Positions 46,067 through 54,926 of a stretch of DNA of 64,000 nt are shown here, piece after piece. This DNA comes from Leucobacter sp. OH1287. GTDB lineage: Bacteria > Actinomycetota > Actinomycetes > Actinomycetales > Microbacteriaceae. The position numbers and the translations under genes were made by a program. The stretch lies in assembly GCF_003859945.1 (NCBI RefSeq), contig NZ_RQYM01000005.1, positions 1 through 64,000 on the forward strand. Reading direction: 5' to 3'. The notes beneath the pieces were generated by a model that saw nothing but the letters and a program-made list of their open reading frames with translations, was not told the origin of the DNA and searched no databases. The stretch's first letter is position 1. The number at the start of each line of letters is the position of its first letter.

Positions 46067-47662
46067 CTAAGTATTATACCCCACCCGGCCGTCAGCAACC
46101 CTAAGCACCCGGTCAGCGATCGCGTTCAGTGACGCCAGCTCGTGTGAGATGATCAGCATTGGGATGCCGGTCTCCGCCTTGAGTTGCTGCAGCAGTTCCA
46201 CAATCTGCCAACGCAGAGAGGCATCGAGCGCCGCAACCGGTTCATCGAGGATCAAAACATCCGGCCGTGAGAGGATTGCACGGGCAATTGCAACGCGCTG
46301 CGCCTGCCCTCCGCTGAGTTGGCGGATCCGCTGCTGCAGCACCTCCGGGCCGAGCCCGACACTCGCGGCGATCTCGCTCAGCGCCTGCTCGCTGGTGGAT
46401 CCGCGGCCTCCCCGCTGCACCTCCCGTAGCACCTGGCGCACCCGCATCCGCTGTAGCATTGACGCCTTCGCGTTCTGCGGCACAACGCCGTACTTTAGAC
46501 CCTCTGTAAACTCCCCAGCAAACACCCTGGCGCCGCCGGTGAGGGCAGCGGTCAGGGTTGTTTTTCCGGCTCCGCTCGGGCCGACCAGCCCCAGCACCTC
46601 TCCCCTGTGAAGACTTAAGTTAACCCCGGTGAGAACGGGTTTGTGTCGGTAGCCGACGGTGAGGTCGGTGACCCTAAGCACACAGTCGGTGTTGCGTACT
46701 GTGTGGTCGCTGGTGGATCCGCTAGCCTCACCGTCACCGGTTAGTAGCTGCAGTGAGTCAACCAGCGCCCTTGTCACCGGGTGTGTTGGGCCCGCGAGCA
46801 CCGCGGCGGTTTTGCCGCTCTCAACGATCTCGCCGTCGCTCATCACAATCACCCGGTCAGCGATCTGTGCAACCGCGTTCAGGTCGTGGGAGATGAGGAT
46901 CATGCCCGCTCCCCTATCAACATAGGAGCGCAGCACGTTAAGCACGCGCTCACCCGTGTCGGGGTCGAGCGCGGTTGTTGGTTCGTCGGCGACCAGCAGC
47001 TCCGGTTCGGATGCCGCCGCTCCAGCGATCAGTGCACGCTGACGCATTCCGCCGGAGAGCTCGTGCGGGTAGGAGCGGAGCAGCTGCCTGGTCGGTTCCA
47101 GCTGCGCCCCGGTTAGCGCGTTATTGACCCGTTCCGGGATCTGCGCCCTGGACAGTTTTTGTAGGCGCAGCACCTCAGCAACCTGCGGCGCAACCCGCTG
47201 CAGCGGATCCATCGCGCTCAGCGCATCCTGGTTGATGTAGCCGATGTGGTTTCTGCGGATCCGCGCCCACCGCCGCTGCTGTTGCTCGCTGCGTCGGGCA
47301 CCCCCGCCGGAAGAAAGCCTTGCCGTTTTTGTGGTTTTTGCTGCCGTTGTCGTTCCCGCGGCGCTCGATCCAGCTGCGCTGCCGGGCAGCAACTCGCCCG
47401 CGATGCTTGATGACTCGCCGAACTCCGCCAGTAGCTCGGTCGGTAGAATCCCGAGGCTCGCCTTCACCAGCAGGGACTTTCCGGCGCCGCTGTTGCCGAC
47501 GATCGCGAGACACTCGCCCGGCGAAACCTGGAAGGAGACGTTTTTTACCAGCCGTGTCTGTTTTCTGCCCGCGCGGTCGCGTGTGTAGACGGAGCAGTCG
47601 GTGATCCGCAGCAGGTCGCGCGGCTGTGGGGTGCCGAAGGCAGCTATTTTATCGTTAGTCAT
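46067..47662 (-). CDS. Fused dipeptide/nickel-type ABC ATPase (two ATP-binding domains)
   Basis: A 531-residue protein joining DppD- and DppF-like ATPases. Walker A GNSGAGKS (56-63) and GPSGAGKT, signatures LSGGMRQR and LSGGQAQRVAIARAIL, Walker B LLVADEPTTALD and VLILDEPVAALD are all intact. Between Walker A and the Q-loop of the first domain lies an unusual Ser/Ala/Thr/Gly-rich insert (about residues 82-130) absent from typical members. Its ATG overlaps the permease stop by 8 bp. It energises the importer encoded by the next three genes. Confidence 0.92.
   Translation of the reverse strand: MTNDKIAAFGTPQPRDLLRITDCSVYTRDRAGRKQTRLVKNVSFQVSPGECLAIVGNSGAGKSLLVKASLGILPTELLAEFGESSSIAGELLPGSAAGSSAAGTTTAAKTTKTARLSSGGGARRSEQQQRRWARIRRNHIGYINQDALSAMDPLQRVAPQVAEVLRLQKLSRAQIPERVNNALTGAQLEPTRQLLRSYPHELSGGMRQRALIAGAAASEPELLVADEPTTALDPDTGERVLNVLRSYVDRGAGMILISHDLNAVAQIADRVIVMSDGEIVESGKTAAVLAGPTHPVTRALVDSLQLLTGDGEASGSTSDHTVRNTDCVLRVTDLTVGYRHKPVLTGVNLSLHRGEVLGLVGPSGAGKTTLTAALTGGARVFAGEFTEGLKYGVVPQNAKASMLQRMRVRQVLREVQRGGRGSTSEQALSEIAASVGLGPEVLQQRIRQLSGGQAQRVAIARAILSRPDVLILDEPVAALDASLRWQIVELLQQLKAETGIPMLIISHELASLNAIADRVLRVADGRVGYNT
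46073..46078 (-). promoter_or_regulatory. -10 element of the ileS promoter
   Basis: TATAAT on the minus strand, about 12 bases before the predicted start of the T-box leader. It lies inside the last codons of the upstream ABC ATPase gene. The -35 region is weak (TTGCTG at a short spacing of 14). Confidence 0.6.
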
Positions 47663-48476
47663 GGAGTGTTCGCCTCTGTATCTTTCGGCCCCAGATGTTT
47701 AGCACAAACACCGCGCCGATTAGCGCGATACCGGGGAACACAACAACCCACCAGCCCTTTGTCACATAGGTTTTGCCCTGGCTGAGCATCGCGCCCCAGT
47801 CCGGATCCGGTGCCTGCAGACCGAGCCCTAAGAAGGTCAATGCCGCAATCGCCATAACCGCCGTTGCAACACCGAGCACCGCGATCCCGAGAATCGGCCG
47901 GAGCGCGGCCGGCAGCACATAGCTGCACACGCGGCGCAGGCGGGAGATGCGGAGGGTCTTCGCGGTCTGTGCGGCGTCGCTGATAATCGCGGCGCGGGCG
48001 CCCACCGCCGCGATCCTGGCATAACCGGGGACAACGGCTACCGCAACCGCGATTGTCACCGACCAGAATCCGGGTCCCAAAAACGCCAGCAGCAGCAGCG
48101 CGAGCAGGAAGTCTGGCAGCGCCATTCCGATCTCGGTGAGCCGCAGCGCAAAGGCGCGTTCCCAGCGTGGACCGAAAGCGCTGAGGGTCCCGAGCAGTGT
48201 GCCCGCGCCTGCCCCGAGCAGGGTTGCGAGGATCCCCCCGCCGAGCGTTGTGAAGGCGCCGTGAATAATTCGAGTGTAGAGGTCGCGTCCGCTCTGGTCG
48301 GTGCCTAGGATGTGCTCGGCTGACGGCGGCTGCAAAATCGCGGAGGTGTTGGTTTTTAGCGGATCCAGCGGCGCCAGCAGCTCCGGGAGCGCGCACATCG
48401 CCAGATACGCCACGGTTACCAGCACTAAAACCCCGGTGCCGATTCGTTGTGCTGTGACGCTGCGATTGTTTATCAT
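47655..48476 (-). CDS. Peptide/nickel ABC transporter permease (DppC-like)
   Basis: A 273-residue membrane protein with six helices. The LGTDQSGRDLYTRIIHGAFT segment after the first helix and the cytoplasmic EAA-type loop near AAIISDAAQTAKTLRISR identify the DppC class. ATG at 48476 is 18 bp after the DppB-like gene. The substrate (peptide, nickel or other) cannot be decided. Confidence 0.9.
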   Translation of the reverse strand: MINNRSVTAQRIGTGVLVLVTVAYLAMCALPELLAPLDPLKTNTSAILQPPSAEHILGTDQSGRDLYTRIIHGAFTTLGGGILATLLGAGAGTLLGTLSAFGPRWERAFALRLTEIGMALPDFLLALLLLAFLGPGFWSVTIAVAVAVVPGYARIAAVGARAAIISDAAQTAKTLRISRLRRVCSYVLPAALRPILGIAVLGVATAVMAIAALTFLGLGLQAPDPDWGAMLSQGKTYVTKGWWVVVFPGIALIGAVFVLNIWGRKIQRRTLHD

Positions 48477-48494
48477 CGTCGTAACCCTTAACTG

Positions 48495-49478
48495 TTACCG
48501 CTGGCGTGGATCCACCAGCGACACAAAAATCTCTAACAGCACCCCGAGCAGCGCAAACACGAGCGTTGAGAAGAACACGAAACCGAGAATAACCGGCATG
48601 TCTCGCATTGTGATCGCGTCCAAAACCACTTTACCGAGGCCGGACCTGGCGAACACTGTTTCAACCAGCACCGCTCCGCCGAGCAGACTGCCAACGATGT
48701 TGGTGACCAGTGACGCAGTTGGGATCGCGGCGTTCTTGAGCCCGTGTTGTAGCGCGTAACTGCCGCGCGTCATTGATTTTGCGTAGCTGGTTAGCGCGAA
48801 CGGTTTGAGTTCTGCGGCATCAAGTTCAACGCTTAAAACCTGCCCAAGATAGCCTGCGACCGGGATCCCGAGCGCCAAACCGGGAAGAACTGCTGAGCGG
48901 ATCCCCTGTCCGGCGCTGCTCGGAAACAGGCCGAGGCCGAACGAGAACACCATCAGCAGCAGGAACCCGAGCCAGTAGGTTGGCACGGCAACAGCCAGCA
49001 GGTTGAAAGCGTCGACGATGCGGCGGCGCAGGGTGCCGTAGCTACCCCAGGGTGTTTTCGCGCGCAGCAAAAACTGCCCGAGCGTCACAAACACAACCGC
49101 GAACAGCAGCGCAATCACCGAGATTTCAACGGTCGGTCCGATGCCGCGGCCGATAATCACGAGCACGTCCTGGTTTTGCTGGTAGGAGTTGCCGAGATCG
49201 AACTGTAAAAGGCCCTGCAAATAGTTGAAGTATTGCACGAGCAGCGGATCGTTCAGCCCCAGACTCTCTCGAATCTCAGCCTGCCGCTCCTTAGAGACGT
49301 TGGTGATCGGGCCGAGATAGGCGGAGACGGGATCCCCGGGCAGCATTTTTACCAGGAAGAACGAGATAGTGGCTGCTGCCCAAACAGTTATTAGCGCGTT
49401 CAGGACCCGCAGCGGGATACGCCAGACGGCTCTGTTGGATGATTTTAACAGAGCCGTCTGGGCAGTTTGGGTCTTCAA
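48495..49478 (-). CDS. Peptide/nickel ABC transporter permease (DppB-like)
   Basis: A 327-residue membrane protein with six helices, starting the conserved part at FFLVKMLPGDPVSAYLG and containing ESLGLNDPLLVQYFNYLQGL, typical of DppB. Only a TTG at 49478 is available as start; no Shine-Dalgarno precedes it, and a perfect 14-bp hairpin (49423-49460) covers codons 7-19. That hairpin may reduce permease expression relative to the binding protein upstream. It follows the binding-protein gene by 9 bp. Confidence 0.87.
   Translation of the reverse strand: MKTQTAQTALLKSSNRAVWRIPLRVLNALITVWAAATISFFLVKMLPGDPVSAYLGPITNVSKERQAEIRESLGLNDPLLVQYFNYLQGLLQFDLGNSYQQNQDVLVIIGRGIGPTVEISVIALLFAVVFVTLGQFLLRAKTPWGSYGTLRRRIVDAFNLLAVAVPTYWLGFLLLMVFSFGLGLFPSSAGQGIRSAVLPGLALGIPVAGYLGQVLSVELDAAELKPFALTSYAKSMTRGSYALQHGLKNAAIPTASLVTNIVGSLLGGAVLVETVFARSGLGKVVLDAITMRDMPVILGFVFFSTLVFALLGVLLEIFVSLVDPRQR
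49423..49460. repeat. Perfect 14-bp inverted repeat at the start of the DppB-like gene
   Basis: CAGACGGCTCTGTT (49423-49436) and AACAGAGCCGTCTG (49447-49460) flank a 10-base loop. It lies just after the binding-protein gene and within the first 20 codons of the permease. No T run follows directly, so an attenuating or mRNA-stabilising hairpin is likelier than a full terminator. Confidence 0.85.
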
Positions 49479-49487
49479 GAGCGGTGA

Positions 49488-51110
49488 CTATTTTTTGCCA
49501 ACGTTGAAGAACTGTGGGTAACCGAAGGCATCGTATTCGAGGCCGGTGACCTTGCTGCTAACCGCGGTGGTTTTGCTGTTCTGGTGGATTGGCAGGATGT
49601 AAACCTGGTCTGCGTTCCACTGCAGCAGCTCATCGTAGATGCGGGTGCGCTCGGCCGCGTCGAAGGTTGCCGCAGCGGCATCAATCTTGGCGTCAATCTC
49701 TGGATCCTGCACGTGAGGGGCGTTCTGGAATCCCTCTGAGTGCAGGTGGTTACGCAGAATATCAGCGTCTGTTGATGAGTATCCCCAGTCGGTGATGTCG
49801 TATTTACCCGGTTCGTAGAGCGCGTTGTACTGCTCTGGCTCCAGCACCTCATACTTCACGTCGATGCCGATCTCCTTCCAGTCAGCGATCAAAAGCTCGC
49901 TGAGGGTCTGGTTTTCGTCAGAGCGTGGGGTCCAGGCGATGTATGACAGCTCCAGCTTGTTGCCGCCCTTTTCGCGGATCACGCCGTCTGCTGGGCGAAC
50001 CCAGCCAGCCTCGTCGAGCAACTGTTCAGCACGAGCCCTGTCGAACTTGTTAACACCCTCCAGTTTGTCGCCGGTTGTGTTTGGGGTGTTTGGCGCGAGT
50101 GCGCTCCACGCGCGATCAACGTGGTCGCTGTAAACTGCCTTCACTGCCTCGTCGATGTTTGCGCCGAGCACGAGTGCCTGGCGAACCTTCTGGTCAGCGA
50201 GGTGGCCGTTTGCCTGATTCAGGTAGTAGGAGTATGGGATACCCGGTGAAGGCTGTGAGTGCAGACCCTCTTCAACGCTGTCGGCGCTGTTCGGAGTGAC
50301 CTCACTGACAACGTCGGTCTCACCGGAGCTGAGACGCTTAACACGTAGCTCATCGTCCGGCACAACGCTCACCTCAAGCTGTTTAGCGAGGTTTTTGCTG
50401 AGGTCGTAGCCTTGCGGAGCCCACTTGTAGTCGGCGTTACGCTCGTATGAGATTGAGGTGCCTGACTCCAGCTTGGTGAGCTTCCATGGGCCGGTGCCGA
50501 CTGTGACGTCAGCGCCGCCAGCGCTCAGCTTGTCCTGGCCAGCCTGCAGCGCCTTTGGTGAGTAGAATCCGAGTGAGGCGCGTGAGGTGTTGTTGAGGAA
50601 AGGCGCGTTCGGGCGGCTGAACTTCACCGCAACGGTGTAGTCGTCAACAACCTCGGTGCCCTCGTATGCTTCACCGCCGAGTAGCAGGTTTGCCTGCGCT
50701 GAGTCGGTTTCCTCGGCCATGATGTGCTCGAAGTTAGCCTTCACAGCCTCAGCGTTGAACTTTTCACCGTCGTGGAAGGTGACATCATCGCGCAGCTTGA
50801 AGGTAACGGTTTTGCCGTCCTCACTGGTCTCCCAGCTCTTTGCTAGCCACGGGTGCAGCTCGCCCTTGTCGTCAAGGTAGGTCAGTGAGTCAAGTGACAG
50901 GCGACCGATCATCTCGCTCGCGTCAATCTGGCTCTTGTGCGGATCAAAATGCCCGTTAAACAGGTTGTTTGCACGCACTGTCCAGTTGATTGTCTCCGGT
51001 GAAGCAGCTCCCCCACCGGCTTCCCCACCGGTCTGGGAGCAGCCGGTGATCAGCAGAGCTGCCGCTGACACAACAGCCGCTGCTTTAAATATTTTCTTTA
51101 TTGGTGTCAT
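49488..51110 (-). CDS. Extracellular solute-binding lipoprotein, family 5 (peptide/nickel)
   Basis: A 540-residue lipoprotein. Residues 1-24 are a lipoprotein signal (KKIFK then a hydrophobic core ending LITGC, lipid attachment at Cys24). The mature part has the family-5 pattern: LAKSWETSEDGKTVTFKLRD near 90-110 and YSYYLNQANGHLADQKVRQAL. It captures the substrate for the two permeases and fused ATPase downstream. It is first in the operon and divergent from the TetR gene; a 19-bp inverted repeat lies between them. Confidence 0.93.
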   Translation of the reverse strand: MTPIKKIFKAAAVVSAAALLITGCSQTGGEAGGGAASPETINWTVRANNLFNGHFDPHKSQIDASEMIGRLSLDSLTYLDDKGELHPWLAKSWETSEDGKTVTFKLRDDVTFHDGEKFNAEAVKANFEHIMAEETDSAQANLLLGGEAYEGTEVVDDYTVAVKFSRPNAPFLNNTSRASLGFYSPKALQAGQDKLSAGGADVTVGTGPWKLTKLESGTSISYERNADYKWAPQGYDLSKNLAKQLEVSVVPDDELRVKRLSSGETDVVSEVTPNSADSVEEGLHSQPSPGIPYSYYLNQANGHLADQKVRQALVLGANIDEAVKAVYSDHVDRAWSALAPNTPNTTGDKLEGVNKFDRARAEQLLDEAGWVRPADGVIREKGGNKLELSYIAWTPRSDENQTLSELLIADWKEIGIDVKYEVLEPEQYNALYEPGKYDITDWGYSSTDADILRNHLHSEGFQNAPHVQDPEIDAKIDAAAATFDAAERTRIYDELLQWNADQVYILPIHQNSKTTAVSSKVTGLEYDAFGYPQFFNVGKK

Positions 51111-51127
51111 TTCTTCCCTTGTTGTAT

Positions 51128-51146
51128 TTTACGACAGTGTCATAAA
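51128..51146. promoter_or_regulatory. Likely TetR operator in the divergent transporter/regulator promoter
   Basis: TTTACGACAGTGTCATAAA has 9-base arms around a central G that agree at 8 of 9 positions. It occupies the middle of the 76-bp region between the binding-protein gene (minus) and the tetR gene (plus), the normal site for an autoregulated TetR-family operator. Confidence 0.6.
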
Positions 51147-51186
51147 GGAATAGCGTCAAGTAAATTCGTTTGCTAATATATCATGA

Positions 51187-51798
51187 ATGGAAACACAAAT
51201 AAGGCGCGGTCGCGGAAGACCACCAATTACCGACTATCGGACGCTGCGAGAGGCTGCCTTCGAGCAGTTCCTGCTGCGCGGCTACGACAACATCAACATC
51301 CTTGATATTACTAACTCCTGCGGGGTTAGCCGCACAACATTCTTCAACTACTTCGGCCAGAAGAGTGATGTGTTCTGGTACGAGATTGATGAGGCACTGC
51401 TTGTGCTCCCTGAACTATTCGCCGAGGTGTCTGATGTGGAGGATCCACTCGACGCAGTTGCTGCGGCGCTTGGCAAGCTGGTTGCTGATTGGAACAGCTC
51501 TGATGTGCCGTGGGTGCTAACCCAGTTTGAGGTTATCGGCAGCCCCAGCTCGGTGCTTGGCAGCGCGGCTGACAGACTAGCGAACCTGCAAACACAGATC
51601 CACGGCTTCTTTATCAACCGTGCGCACGATAACGGCGACAGTATTCAGTTGCAGGTTGCTGCTGCGTCCTGTGCGGCCGCGATTGGTGTGGCGGCTGCCG
51701 CCTGGGCGGTTGCCGGGCCGGAGCGCGAGCACCTTAGCCACTATATTGCTGAGGCGTTAACCCCGCTAAAGACCGGACTGAGCGCAATTATTCGCTAA
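51187..51798 (+). CDS. TetR/AcrR family transcriptional regulator
   Basis: A 203-residue regulator. The N-terminal helix-turn-helix covers about residues 17-60 (LREAAFEQFLLRGYDN, then CGVSRTTFFNYFGQKSDVFW). The C-terminal ligand domain is all-helical and unlike any I can name. A TAATAT (51174-51179) ends 7 bases before the ATG and no ribosome site is present, so its mRNA may be leaderless. It is divergent from the peptide-type ABC importer and probably represses it and itself. Confidence 0.88.
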   Translation: METQIRRGRGRPPITDYRTLREAAFEQFLLRGYDNINILDITNSCGVSRTTFFNYFGQKSDVFWYEIDEALLVLPELFAEVSDVEDPLDAVAAALGKLVADWNSSDVPWVLTQFEVIGSPSSVLGSAADRLANLQTQIHGFFINRAHDNGDSIQLQVAAASCAAAIGVAAAAWAVAGPEREHLSHYIAEALTPLKTGLSAIIR

Positions 51799-51820
51799 GA
51801 TCTATTGCAGTAACAATTGA

Positions 51821-51834
51821 TATCGGTACCGATA
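51821..51834. promoter_or_regulatory. Perfect 14-bp palindrome between tetR and valS
   Basis: TATCGGTACCGATA is self-complementary over all 14 bases and lies 17 bp before the valS start. It could be a protein-binding site controlling valS; no matching site was noticed elsewhere in the window. The valS promoter in this 52-bp gap is not clear. Confidence 0.45.
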
Positions 51835-51850
51835 CGGAGCATATTTCAAG

Positions 51851-54448
51851 ATGAAGCAAATCCCTGAAAAACCAGCGCTTGAAGGCATTGAGTCGAAGTG
51901 GGGTGAAATCTGGGAAGAGCAAGGCACATACCTGTTTCCACGTGCCGGTGCAACCCGGGAGTGCGTCTACAGCATCGACACTCCTCCCCCAACCGCCTCA
52001 GGTTCTTTGCACGTTGGCCATGTGTTCTCGTACACCCACACCGATACGATTGCGCGCTTCCAACGGATGCGCGGCAAGCGAGTGTTCTATCCGATGGGGT
52101 GGGACGATAACGGCCTGCCAACCGAGCGCCGCGTCCAAAACTACTACGGTGTGCGCTGCGATCCATCACTGCCCTACGACCCCGATTTCACTCCCCCGCA
52201 GCGGGGCGGCGACAACAAGAGCTCGAAGGCCGCAAACCAGCAGCCGATCTCACGCCGCAACTTTATTGAGCTGTGTGAGGAGCTAACCGAGGCCGACGAG
52301 AAACAGTTTGAGCAGCTGTGGCGCACCCTCGGGCTGTCGGTTGATTGGACGCAAACCTACCGCACCATCAGCCCTGCGGCGATCCGCACCTCGCAGCTTG
52401 CCTTCCTCGGTAATCTGCAGCGCGGTGAGGCGTATCTCGCGCAGGCTCCAACCCTCTGGGATGTTACCTTCCGTACCGCGGTTGCGCAGGCTGAGCTGGA
52501 GGATCGCGAGATGCCGGGTGCCTACCACACGCTCGTGTTCAAACACGAGAGCGGTAAGGATCTGCTGATCGACACAACCCGCCCGGAGCTGCTGCCCGCC
52601 TGTGTTGCGCTGGTTGCCCACCCTGATGATGAGCGCTACCAGCCACTGTTTGGCTCAAAGGTGACAACCCCGCTGTTTAACGTTGAGGTGCACGTTCTCG
52701 CTCACCGTCTCGCGCAGCCTGACAAGGGCACCGGTATTGCGATGATCTGTACCTTCGGTGACGTTACCGACGTTGTTTGGTGGCGGGAGCTGCAGCTGCC
52801 TAACCGCAATATTCTCGGCTTTGACGGCCGTGTTTTGAGTGAGACACCGGAGTGGATCACGGATCCGCAGGCGCAGGAGCGTTACGCGGAGCTCGCGGGC
52901 AAGACCGTGTTCAGCGCGAAAGAGGCGGTTGTGAAGCAGCTGCAGGCTGCTGAGCTGCTGGTTGGCGAGATCCGCAAGATCACCCACCCGGTGAAGTTCT
53001 TCGAGAAGGGCGATAAACCGCTTGAGATCGTCTCAACCCGCCAGTGGTACATTAAGAACGGTGCCGCCGATGAGGCGCTGCGTGACAGGCTGCTGGAGCT
53101 CGGCGGTGAGCTTAACTGGGTGCCTGACTTTATGCGCGTGCGCTACGAGAACTGGGTGTCTGGCCTGAGCAGCGACTGGCTAATCTCCCGCCAGCGGTTC
53201 TTCGGTGTGCCCATTCCGGTTTGGTACCCGCTAAACGAGCACGGCGAAACCCAGTTTGATTCCCCGATTGTTCCTGACCCGAGTACCCTGCCGGTGGATC
53301 CGTCAACCGACGTACCCGATGGCTTCACCGCTGAGCAGCGTAACCAGCCTGGCGGTTTTGTCGGTGAGGTTGATGTGATGGACACCTGGGCAACCAGCTC
53401 GCTCACCCCGCAGCTCGCTGGCGGCTGGCAGAGCGACGATGAGCTCTACGGTCTGGTGTTCCCGTATGATCTGCGTCCGCAGGGTCAGGATATTATCCGC
53501 ACCTGGCTTTTCAGCACCCTGCTTCGTTCCCAGCTTGAGTCGAATCAGCTGCCGTGGCGCAACACCGGCATTAGCGGGTGGATCCTGGATCCTGACCGCA
53601 AGAAAATGTCGAAGTCGAAGGGTAACGTGGTCACCCCGCTCGGCCTGCTTGAGCAGCACGGTGCTGACGCTGTGCGTTACTGGGCGGCGAGCTCGAAGCT
53701 CGGCGTTGATGCAGCGTTTGATCCGCAGCGGCCAACCCAGATTAAGATCGGTCGCCGGCTCGCGATTAAGGTTTTGAACGCGGCAAAGTTTGTGCTCAGC
53801 TTCAACGCTGCAGGTCTCGGCGATGACCTGTCTGAGGTCACTGAGTCGCTTGACGCTTCTATGCTCGCGCAGCTTGCGGAGGTCACGGAGGCTGCAACTG
53901 CCGCGTTTCAGGATTATGATCACGCGAAGGCGCTCGACCTGGTTGAGAGCTTCTTCTGGATGTTCTGTGACGACTACTTGGAGCTGGTGAAGCAGCGCGC
54001 CCACTCGGAACCGTCTGCTGCGCAGCGGTCTGCTGTGCAGGCGTTGCGTGCCGCGCTGAGCGTGCTGGTGCGTCTTTTGGCACCGTTTATCCCTTACGCA
54101 ACCGCTGAGGTTTGGTCTTGGTTTAACGACGATTCTGTGCACACAGCCGCCTGGCCTACCGCTGCAGAGCTCGCTACCCCGGCCGCTGCGGCTGACGCTG
54201 CTGTGCTGAGAGCTGTTAGCGCCGCTATTATCGGCGTGCGTGGCGCTAAGAGTGAGGCGAAGGCTTCGCAGCGCACCGCGGTGAAATCCGCTGTGATCAG
54301 CGGCTCTGACGCTGAGGCTGAGCTGCTGCGTCTCGCGGCCGACGATATTGCCGCGGTTGGTCGTATCGCCGAGCTTCAGATTGTGGGCGGATCCGACCAG
54401 ATCGCTGTTGCGCAGATTGAGCTCGATCTGGCTGAGGAATCTGCCTAG
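51851..54448 (+). CDS. valS: Valyl-tRNA synthetase
   Basis: An 865-residue class I synthetase. HVGH (residues 54-57, after TPPPTASGSL) and KMSKS near residue 585 (RKKMSKSKGNVV) are intact; the editing domain has DTTRPELLPACVALVAHP. It is the form found in Microbacteriaceae, lacking the long C-terminal coiled coil of E. coli ValS. GGAG lies 11 bases before the ATG. No T-box is present upstream, in contrast to ileS. Confidence 0.95.
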   Translation: MKQIPEKPALEGIESKWGEIWEEQGTYLFPRAGATRECVYSIDTPPPTASGSLHVGHVFSYTHTDTIARFQRMRGKRVFYPMGWDDNGLPTERRVQNYYGVRCDPSLPYDPDFTPPQRGGDNKSSKAANQQPISRRNFIELCEELTEADEKQFEQLWRTLGLSVDWTQTYRTISPAAIRTSQLAFLGNLQRGEAYLAQAPTLWDVTFRTAVAQAELEDREMPGAYHTLVFKHESGKDLLIDTTRPELLPACVALVAHPDDERYQPLFGSKVTTPLFNVEVHVLAHRLAQPDKGTGIAMICTFGDVTDVVWWRELQLPNRNILGFDGRVLSETPEWITDPQAQERYAELAGKTVFSAKEAVVKQLQAAELLVGEIRKITHPVKFFEKGDKPLEIVSTRQWYIKNGAADEALRDRLLELGGELNWVPDFMRVRYENWVSGLSSDWLISRQRFFGVPIPVWYPLNEHGETQFDSPIVPDPSTLPVDPSTDVPDGFTAEQRNQPGGFVGEVDVMDTWATSSLTPQLAGGWQSDDELYGLVFPYDLRPQGQDIIRTWLFSTLLRSQLESNQLPWRNTGISGWILDPDRKKMSKSKGNVVTPLGLLEQHGADAVRYWAASSKLGVDAAFDPQRPTQIKIGRRLAIKVLNAAKFVLSFNAAGLGDDLSEVTESLDASMLAQLAEVTEAATAAFQDYDHAKALDLVESFFWMFCDDYLELVKQRAHSEPSAAQRSAVQALRAALSVLVRLLAPFIPYATAEVWSWFNDDSVHTAAWPTAAELATPAAAADAAVLRAVSAAIIGVRGAKSEAKASQRTAVKSAVISGSDAEAELLRLAADDIAAVGRIAELQIVGGSDQIAVAQIELDLAEESA

Positions 54449-54463
54449 CAGTTAGGGATTGTG

Positions 54464-54853
54464 ATGCAGCTTGGGAGGCGTTGGCGGTTCGGTGAGACAC
54501 CACCCGCGTCTCTCACCGCTCGTTTTGGTGTGCTCACTGAGCATCTGGCGGCTTATGAGCAGCGCGCATCCGCGGTGTCTGATGGTGTGTCTGATGCTGG
54601 GTTTGATGCTGCAGCCGATGCTGCTGTTTCGGCGGGGTTTTGGACGCTCACCTGGCTTGAGGGTTTACCGCGTGTTGCTGCCCCCAACGGCGATATTTTG
54701 ACGGTGGATCACGCTGGTGAGTTTGTTTTGTTGCGCGACTGGCAGGCTGGTGAGGCTCGGCTTGACCCGGTTAGCGGTTTCGGGTGGAGTAGCGCCGACT
54801 CATCGTTCTCTGAGTTTGCGGACGATGATGACGACTGGCTCAGTGACAGCTAA
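54464..54853 (+). CDS. Conserved hypothetical protein following valS
   Basis: A 129-residue soluble protein I cannot assign to a named family. It has a conserved-looking opening (GRRWRFGETPPASL), a middle WTLTWLEGLPRVAAPNGD and a very acidic end (FADDDDDWLSDS). No signal or membrane helix. ATG at 54464 is preferred over the GTG just before it; AGGG lies six bases upstream. It begins 15 bp after valS and is probably cotranscribed with it. Convergent with clpX. Confidence 0.65.
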   Translation: MQLGRRWRFGETPPASLTARFGVLTEHLAAYEQRASAVSDGVSDAGFDAAADAAVSAGFWTLTWLEGLPRVAAPNGDILTVDHAGEFVLLRDWQAGEARLDPVSGFGWSSADSSFSEFADDDDDWLSDS

Positions 54854-54926
54854 CGCGAACTGGCTTGATGACGCCACCTAGCACCGGCTGTCTGCGCGGT
54901 TTGTAGCGCGGTGATGGCTGACGGCG

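Noticed and set aside
47659-48396. A 245-codon frame overlapping the DppC-like gene on the same strand
   Set aside because: Arg/Ala-rich shadow of the permease in another frame with no ribosome site.
51799-51850. A T-box upstream of valS
   Set aside because: The 52-bp gap has no GGTGGNACCGCG element and is too short for one.
53303-54142. A 279-codon minus-strand frame inside valS
   Set aside because: It is antisense to valS, has no plausible protein features and no upstream signals.
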